This document shows, piece by piece, positions 57,881-64,000 of a stretch of 64,000 nt of DNA (position 1 is its first letter; each line of letters starts with the position of its first letter). Origin of the DNA: Jacaranda mimosifolia (Eukaryota > Streptophyta > Magnoliopsida > Lamiales > Bignoniaceae); NCBI GenBank assembly GCA_018894105.1, contig CM032133.1:16630501-16694500 (forward strand). Direction: 5' to 3'. The notes below the pieces were generated by a model that ran no database searches, had not been told where the DNA came from, and saw nothing but the letters and a program-made list of their open reading frames with translations. The translations under genes and the position numbers were made by a program.

Positions 57881-59194
57881 TTCAACATTTTGACTTGATA
57901 GTTTCATCTAAATTTATGCAATAAATATTTCTATCCCTAATTTCTGTGAAAATGATTTTATCATTTTTTGTTACCACATAATTTGATAGTTGGAATAGTA
58001 CTTGATAGCCATTTTCACAAAGTTGGCTAATGCTCAATAGATTGTGCTTCACTCTATAAACCAACTACATGTTTTTAATGGAAGTCTCAAAAATAGTTCC
58101 AATAGTGCATTTTTTGATTATTTTTCCTTTGGTATTGTCAGCAAACATAATGTTTCCTTCATTGAAATCCTCCAGCTTTGAGAAGGCTGATTTATCTCCT
58201 GTCATGTGTTTGGAACATCCGTTATTCAGATACCATCGATCTTTTTGACTTGTTTTTCTAGTTGATTCCTACAAGACAAATGTTATTTTTAGGTACTGAC
58301 ATTATACCAGGTCCGTGTTTGTTAAACTTGGGAATCCAAATAAATTTGGTTCCAATATCTTTCTTTAGTAGACATGTAAGATATGTGACCAGGTTTGCAA
58401 CAAGTATGGCATGTTCTTCTATTATTTTTGTTCTTAATGTGAACATTGTGTTGAAGTGAGCATGAGAGTCATGTCATTTCATTTTTTTTATAGTTCTTTT
58501 CAAATTATAATTTTCCTCAATTCGTGCTGAATTTTTCTTTTCTAGATTATTGATTCTTTCTACTAATCCATTTCCGTTGTCAGTTTTCTTTTTTGTGTTT
58601 TTCACATAGCCTTCAGCTAAGTTCAATTTTTCATCATAAATGATTTGAAGCTATTCTTTAAGGAAACTAATTTCTTTACAAAGTTTCAGTATTTCTTTAT
58701 GAAAGTTTTCATGCAAATCGAAAGAGCTAGTGCTACTATGATCAAAGCCAAAATCACTTGAATGAATTTATAAAAATATGGATACATGTCTGTCTGCCAT
58801 AAAGCAGTTGTCCTTATTATCGTAATGGTTTGAATTAGAATCATCTCAAATGATGGTCATAGTTCTCTGCTTTTGACTTTTGTTGACCATTCTCTTCAAG
58901 TTTAGACAATCCGGTCTTTTTTGTCTAGCTTCATGGTATTCATAGTAGCTGATAGGATCAAAATTGGTTGTTCATTGTTATTTCTTTTTGGAACTTTCTT
59001 TGGTATCTCATTTGAAATGGTTTTTCGCTTTTGTAAGTCACCACTGCAATTTCCTCATTTAGTGTTTCTTCATCTACATCTCCAATTTCATTACTCCAAT
59101 TTGATTGATCAAAGGCTAGATTTTTTTTCTTATTTTTACCTTGAGAACTTTCCTCCTTAGTGAGTAAAGTCATCTCATGTGATGAGAGATGTAA
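57881..59194 (-). pseudogene. SIRE-like gag C-terminus, protease and GAG-pre-integrase, broken
   Basis: Gag residues HEMTLLTKEESSQGK to EEIAVVTYK (59180-59000) continue the gag interrupted by the TRIM array. A zinc knuckle CHTCCKPGH lies near 58400. The protease motif reads YLNNGCSKHMTGD (about 58245-58200): Asp-Ser-Gly has become Asn-Asn-Gly, so the catalytic residue is lost. VYRVKHNLLSISQLCENGY (58064-58005) is the start of the GAG-pre-integrase region. Confidence 0.8.
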
Positions 59195-60984
59195 TGTCAC
59201 ACACCATGCCTGCGAGCTGTTGAATGTAAGAATTGCCTCCAAATCCACTAAGTGCATCCTGAAATTAAGCTATGAGCAATCTACCCAAAAGGGATATCCA
59301 ATGGATGCACATGAGTTATTTGGCTAAAGCTTATATGGTAGTCATTCTTTTAATATTTAGTCTATGTGGGATGGGGCATTACAATCACCCAACCTGTAGA
59401 ATGTGATATTCTCATTGTGGCGTGACACAAATTCGAGATCAGTCACCAAGTATCGAGATTCTAGAGGTGGCTCCTACATACGTAGCACTTTGACCTATGT
59501 GGTCAAGAAGTAGCTCCTACATGCGTAGCACTTTATCCCGCATAGCACTTAGCTCTTTATATTCCAACTGGTGATTGGCTCTAATACCATTTGTCACCCC
59601 CAAGCCAGCGAGCCCGTTGGACACAAGAATTGCATCCTGAAATTGGGCCATGATCAACTTGCCCAAAAATGACATATAATAGATGCACATAAGTTCTTTG
59701 GCTAAAGCTTATAATGATCGTCATTCTTTTAATATTTAGTCTATATCAAATGGGGTAATACAATTGCACCTCCTTCAAAATGCGATGTCTTTGTCGCAGC
59801 GTGACACAGATCCAAGATTAGTCACTAGGCATTAAAATTTTAGATATGGCTCCTATGAGTTTTAGCAGTAGCTCCTGTGTGTTGCACCTAATCCCACAAG
59901 TTCAAGAGGTAGCTCCAACACACATTGCACTTTGTCTCGCATAACACTTAGTTTCCTATATTTCAACTGATGATTAGTTTTGACAACATTTCTCACGCCT
60001 CGGGCCTACGAGCCCATTACATGAGAATTGCCTCTAAATCCACCAAGTGCATCCTGAAATTAAACTACGATCAACTTGTCCAAAAGGGATATCCAATTGA
60101 TACACATGAGTTTTTTGGCTAAAACTTATATGATAGTCATTTTTTCAATATTTGGTCCATGTGGGATAGGGCATTACAATCACCCAACCTTTAGAATGCG
60201 ATGTCCTCGTCGTGGAGTGACACAAATCCAAGATCAGTCACCAGGTATTGAGATTTTAGGGGTAGCTCCTACACACATAGCACTTTATCTCGTAGGTTCA
60301 AGAAGTGGCTCCTATAAGCGTAACACTTTATCCCGCATAACACTTAGCTCCTTATATTCCAACTGGTGATTGACTCTAATACCATTTGTCACCCCCAAGC
60401 CGGTGAGCCCATTAGACACGAGAATTACCTCCAAAACCACCAAGTGCATACTGAAATTGGGCTAGGTTCAACTTGCCCAAAAGGGATATCTAATAGATGC
60501 ATATAAGTTCTTTGGTTAAAGCTTATAATGGTCGTCATTCTTTTAATATTTAGTCCATGTCAAATGGGGTAATACAATCACACCTCCTTCAGAATGTGAT
60601 GTTCGCATCGTAGCGTGACACAGATCTAAGATCAATCACCAGATATCGAAATTCTAGAAGTGGCTCCTACAAGTTTAAGAGGTAGCTCTCTCGTGTAGCA
60701 CTTTGTCCCACAAGTTTAAGAGATAGCTCCTACACACATAGTACTTTGCCCCGTATAGCACTTAGCTTCATATATTTCAACTGGTGATTGGTTCTAACAC
60801 CATTTATCACGCCTCAAGCCTGCAAGCCCATTAAATGTGAGAATTGCCTCCAAATTCACTAAGTGCATCCTAAAATTAGACTATGATCAACTTGCCAAAA
60901 AGGAATATCCAATTGATGCACATGAGTTCTTTGGCTAAAGTTTATATGGTAGTCATTCTTTCAATATTTAGTCCATATGGGATG
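59195..60984 (-). mobile_element. Tandem TRIM array: five LTRs and four interiors
   Basis: The LTRs lie at 59195-59383, 59592-59762, 59991-60178, 60387-60576 and 60805-60984. On the plus strand they begin TGTCACRCC and end GGGCATTACA or GGGTAATACA. In minus sense each complete interior (208-228 bp) starts with a PBS such as TGGTATTAGAGCC (complement 59577-59589) and ends with a polypurine tract such as GAAGGAGGTGCAAT (complement 59763-59776). LTRs 1, 3 and 5 are one subtype, and 2 and 4 another. No coding capacity. It interrupts the gag of the SIRE-like element. Confidence 0.85.
59577..59589 (-). other. TRIM primer binding site
   Basis: The minus strand reads TGGTATTAGAGCC two bases after the LTR, complementary to initiator methionine tRNA. 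Variants are at 60372-60384 and 60790-60802; the copy before the third LTR is degenerate. Confidence 0.75.
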
Positions 60985-61612
60985 GGCCATTACACATAAT
61001 TAGCGTTCCCATAGGAAGTGCTTCCAAGTTCTTTGCTTAGTGAATGGCTGTGACTTTGAGAGTCCATTCTTTAGGCAAAGAACAGAGAATCTTCCGCAGT
61101 TGCTCACTTTTAAATATGATTTTTCCCACTGCGACCATCGAATTAACGATCTCCATAAATTAAGTGTACATTTGGCTAATTAATTTACCTGTTCCATTGA
61201 AAAACTTTCATATTAGTGAGTAAGTAAGATAATTCTTTCTTATTTTACATGAGTCGTCTCTCCCTTCATGGGTAACTTGTAGCATATTCCATATATCTTT
61301 CACCAAGGAACATGTCTTGACTTGGTTGTATATCTCTTTGACTAATGCACATAAAAGTATGCTTTTCACTTCGGAATACATGGACAAGATCCTTTCAAAG
61401 CTCGAATTTGCTCTTCAGAGATATATCCTTATTTATGGGAACAAGTGGGCCGTTGATGATAGTGATCCAAAGGCCACAATTTAGTGCTATGGAGAACTCC
61501 TCTATTTGATTTTTTTAGGTTGATTAATTTATTTCATTAAATAGGGATGAATAGGTGTAGGATTGTCCATGTGCATAAACATCAAAGCTAGAAACAACTG
61601 TTAGGATCGTTA
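60985..61612 (-). pseudogene. SIRE-like gag, N-terminal part, broken
   Basis: In minus sense, with stops: SEVKSILLCALVKEIYNQVKTC (near 61375-61310), IWNMLQVTHEG, ISQMYT, then ILCSLPKEWTLKVTAIH and LPMGTLI at the TRIM boundary. The gag then resumes at 59194. This is the standard order of SIRE/Maximus gag. Confidence 0.8.
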
Positions 61613-61624
61613 GTTTTGGTACCA
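61613..61624 (-). other. Primer binding site of the SIRE-like element
   Basis: The minus strand reads TGGTACCAAAAC two bases after the LTR end CTTTCA, a decayed initiator methionine tRNA match. Confidence 0.65.
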
Positions 61625-61626
61625 AT

Positions 61627-62336
61627 TGAAAGTTTATAAGGCCCTAAAGGGGAAATTGACTCAAGGAGTCTTTTGATTTATAACAAGAAAGTTCAATAAA
61701 ATAGTAAATCAAAATTTTCATATATAACCAGAAGTTCCTCAGATAACGAAAAGTAATAAGCAATTAAATGAATGATATAGTAGATTTCAAATTGTTTGGC
61801 AAGCCTACATCCACTACTTAAGTTTTCACTTAGGACTTTAACTTGCAATATTATTCAAAGATCTAAACAGAGATAATTACAATATAAATCAAGAGCCTAG
61901 AAATAACTTAGTTATGTTCACCAATCAAAAATAAATTAGTTGTGTTCACCAACCAAACTTATACAACTAGTGACAACGAACTAATGACTCTTGCCATAAC
62001 ACACTATAATAGGAGAAGAAATGTTGCACAACTATCAAGACAACTTTTCTTCACCAAAGATGAGTACTTCGATAGAACTCTATAGCCATTGTTAACCACA
62101 TATCATGTCTTCTTATGTTGCTCTTCATGTCTTTAAATAGTATTTCCTCAAGGCTATTTCAGATGTCCCATGGTCAAATTCCAGACTCAAATTTGGCAGT
62201 ATCTTCTTAATTATGTAAAATGGGATAATTTGTGTTTAATGGCTAACTGGTTGCTTGATTTATGTTGTAATAAAGAATTGTTGATTGTAGTGTTAAACAA
62301 GGTAAGAAATAGTCCTGATAAAAAATAACCCTAACA
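61627..62336 (-). repeat. 5' LTR of the SIRE-like element
   Basis: The plus strand starts TGAAAGTTTATAAGGCC and ends AACCCTAACA. It contains a short local duplication (ATAACTTAGTTRTGTTCACC, near 61900-61950) that the other LTR lacks. Confidence 0.85.
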
Positions 62337-62763
62337 AGTTATGCAGGAATATTTATATGTTGTTTATAGACTACCCTTCCACCAGCTTAGGCCCTGATCC
62401 ACCTCCAATTGATGAACTTAAGGGTTCTCTTCCTATAACATCAAATGTGATGCTTCCATCACATCAAGGTGATAATCTACTATTGAGTTATATTCCTTCT
62501 CTAACCCCATCAAGAAATGGAGCCAACTCGAAAGTAAAGTTGACTAATCCTGAGTTAAAGGATCAGAAATTACAAAACCTAATCTACTCAGAATTAAGCG
62601 GATTGAAGATATAGTATCATCATTTGACTGGAACCAAAATATCTTATTAGGGTCAAAATTTGTATCGATTAAACAAATTGTTGGAACTTTTAAAGTGACA
62701 GGACTCTCACAGGTTGTATATTCTTCATGCTAATCTGTGATGGTTACAATATCTATAATCCTA
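62337..62763. other. Unassigned DNA with one 85-codon open frame
   Basis: The frame at 62357-62614 (+) is Pro/Ser-rich with no motif I recognise. It may be a fragment of a gene or element displaced by the SIRE-like insertion, or chance. Confidence 0.3.
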
Positions 62764-63007
62764 TACTGCAAGAAAATAGGCCTTCAGAAACGGAATCTTC
62801 CATCTCTAATGCTCTATTTTCCATCTTTGAAATAAAATAGAAATAGATTTTTTAGTCTCTGAACCTATGGTTGAAAGTGCCGTCTCTAATTCAGGAGACA
62901 GAGCACTTCCGTCATTAATTTTAGAGACAAATTATGTCCATCTCTAAAAATGTCTCTGATTCTAATTATTTTTCACCAAAATCCATCTCTAATTTCTTCT
63001 GTCTATA
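62764..63007. mobile_element. CACTA-like terminal fragment
   Basis: It starts TACTGCAAGAAAATAGGCC, one or two changes from CACTACAAGAAAATAGGCC. Repeated TCCATCTCTAAT / GCCGTCTCTAAT motifs follow in both orientations, like CACTA subterminal repeats. It stops where the next CACTA-like end begins. Confidence 0.55.
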
Positions 63008-63600
63008 CACTACAACAAATTGCATTTTTTGTAACAAAAATTTTGGTAACAACATAAAAATTCATTATAAAATCATGATTTTTCGTTACGAGACTGGAAT
63101 TTTGTTACTAAAGCACTTGTCTTGGGTAACTAAGAAAAATATTTGTTACCTTTAATGAATATTTGTTACCCAAAATTTTTATTCTTTTGTAACTAAAGAA
63201 AAATCCGTTGCAAAAATTGAAGTATTGTTACAAATAATTTTTCCCACCGTTTAGGAAGACACATTTGTAACAAAAGTTACTAATTTTTGTTACGTTGAAA
63301 ATTTTGTTACAATTAAGTTTTATAGTAACAAATATATTTGTTACTACAATTAATATTTTACTCTCTCAAAATTTTTTCCCTCCAAAATTTTGTTATATCA
63401 AAATGGTAACAAATACTTTTGTTACTAATTTTAAATCACAATTAAATAAAATCCCACCTAAAACTTGTTTCCCTCCAAAAATATGTTCCCTCCTAATTTG
63501 CTCCGAAGTTTCTTCCTTCAAAATTTTGTTCCCTCCATAAATTAATTTAATTTAAATTGTAAAAATATTTTAGTTATTAATATCACATGTCATCGCAATT
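63008..63600. mobile_element. CACTA-like left end
   Basis: It starts CACTACAACAAATTGCATTTT. From 63030 to 63430 the motif TTTGTTAC / GTAACAAA recurs at least a dozen times in both orientations, as expected of subterminal repeats. The other end is not in the window. Confidence 0.6.
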
Positions 63601-64000
63601 AAAAATTTGGGAAATTTGCACTTTTTGTCTCATTAGATAAGGGGGTTTGCACTTTTGGTACCTAAGTTTTCGGGGTCGACACTTATAGGAACAAAACTTT
63701 GCTTGTTTTAGCACATTTGGGTTACAGCCCCAACGTCTGTTAATTTTTTAACGAAAAGTGGAGCATGATTGTGTTTTTATTTGAATAAATTGCATAGAAG
63801 CGCCAAAAATTTAACTTATTTATAAATAAACCCTAAAAAATTATAATGATCCCTTAATATTTCCATCCGTAATATTTTTGAAGAACTGTTGGTATCCTTA
63901 ACAAATTTGTAGACGTCATTTGAACATTTACATTAAAATTCAAAAATATCCTTCAAAAGCTGTTCTGATTATTTTTCAGACAAAAATACCCCTATACTTA
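63601..64000. other. Unassigned, possibly the terminal part of another element
   Basis: The stretch TTTGCACTTTTTGTCTCATTAG followed by TTGCACTTTTGGTACC resembles the pseudo-terminal text of some plant Mutator-like elements, but no boundary or target duplication can be shown. No gene seen. Confidence 0.3.

Larger units (their letters stand above)
52716..62336 (-). mobile_element. SIRE/Maximus-like copia element, decayed
   Basis: The LTRs are 52716-53404 and 61627-62336. The polypurine tract is next to the left LTR and the PBS next to the right LTR, so the element reads right to left. Gag, protease, integrase, RT and RNase H are recognisable in copia order (61610 to 55139). The gag sequence and the RVFNKRT-like linker point to the SIRE/Maximus lineage. 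A SINE and a TRIM array are inserted. The flanking bases GATAG and AGTTA do not match, so the ends may have been altered by recombination. Confidence 0.82.

Noticed and set aside
59195..60984. Cassandra-type TRIM (5S rRNA-bearing LTR)
   Set aside because: The LTRs show no recognisable 5S promoter box or 5S-like body, so only a generic TRIM is called. The same holds for 37326-37980.
59195..60984. Satellite or CRISPR-like array
   Set aside because: The ~400-bp units have TG...CA ends, PBS and PPT in the right places, which identifies retroelements. Units are far too long for CRISPR.
62357..62614. 85-codon plus-strand frame as a host gene
   Set aside because: No motif, no promoter and no continuation; kept only as part of an unassigned stretch.

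Overview
The window is nuclear DNA of a flowering plant, probably a eudicot. It is AT-rich and nearly free of host genes. It is built almost entirely of nested, decayed transposable elements of kinds typical of plants: Ty1/copia, Ty3/gypsy (Tekay/Del-like LTRs), TRIM, CACTA, Mutator-like, Tourist-like MITEs and a SINE. The species cannot be named from the sequence. The only convincing intact host gene is a single-exon DOG1-domain gene at 48117-49004 (+).

Region 1-30708 is one nested stack. A Tekay/Del-like gypsy LTR on the minus strand (PBS near 4045-4066; its interior runs left out of the window) is broken into 4068-7127, 26528-27142 and 30506-30708. A 19.4-kb copia element on the plus strand (7128-26527) sits in it at an AAATT target. 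That element holds a 10.5-kb member of the same copia family in reverse orientation (9807-20301). The gypsy LTR is broken again by a solo LTR of its own family (27143-30505, 5-bp direct repeat CCTAT). A solo LTR of the copia family (1370-3573) lies in the gypsy interior. All polyproteins carry frameshifts, stops, deletions and lost catalytic residues.

Region 30709-39742 holds a gypsy gag relic (-), then a copia gag relic (-) split by a 2.8-kb non-autonomous CACTA element (32577-35369, 3-bp repeat GGT). A MITE lies in the leader of that relic. A short TRIM array (three ~120-bp LTRs) follows, then unassigned DNA.

Region 39743-52715 surrounds the gene. A 5.3-kb Tork/TNT1-like copia element (40066-45357, repeat ATAAA) sits inside a Tourist-like MITE. 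Two more MITEs of that type lie just upstream of the DOG1-like gene. Downstream are a 1.8-kb Mutator-like element with an exact 10-bp target duplication (49307-51123) and a PIF/Harbinger-like MITE (51638-52162).

Region 52716-62336 is a decayed SIRE/Maximus-like copia element (-) with ~0.7-kb LTRs. A tRNA-derived SINE sits in its 3' part (53577-53900). A tandem TRIM array of five LTRs and four interiors, in an alternating A-B-A-B-A pattern, interrupts its gag (59195-60984). The last 1.7 kb holds unassigned DNA and the ends of one or two CACTA-like elements running out of the window.

No rRNA, tRNA, CRISPR or prokaryotic-type system was found. The interest lies in insertion order, non-autonomous elements with clear boundaries, tandem TRIMs, and one intact gene in repeat-rich DNA.
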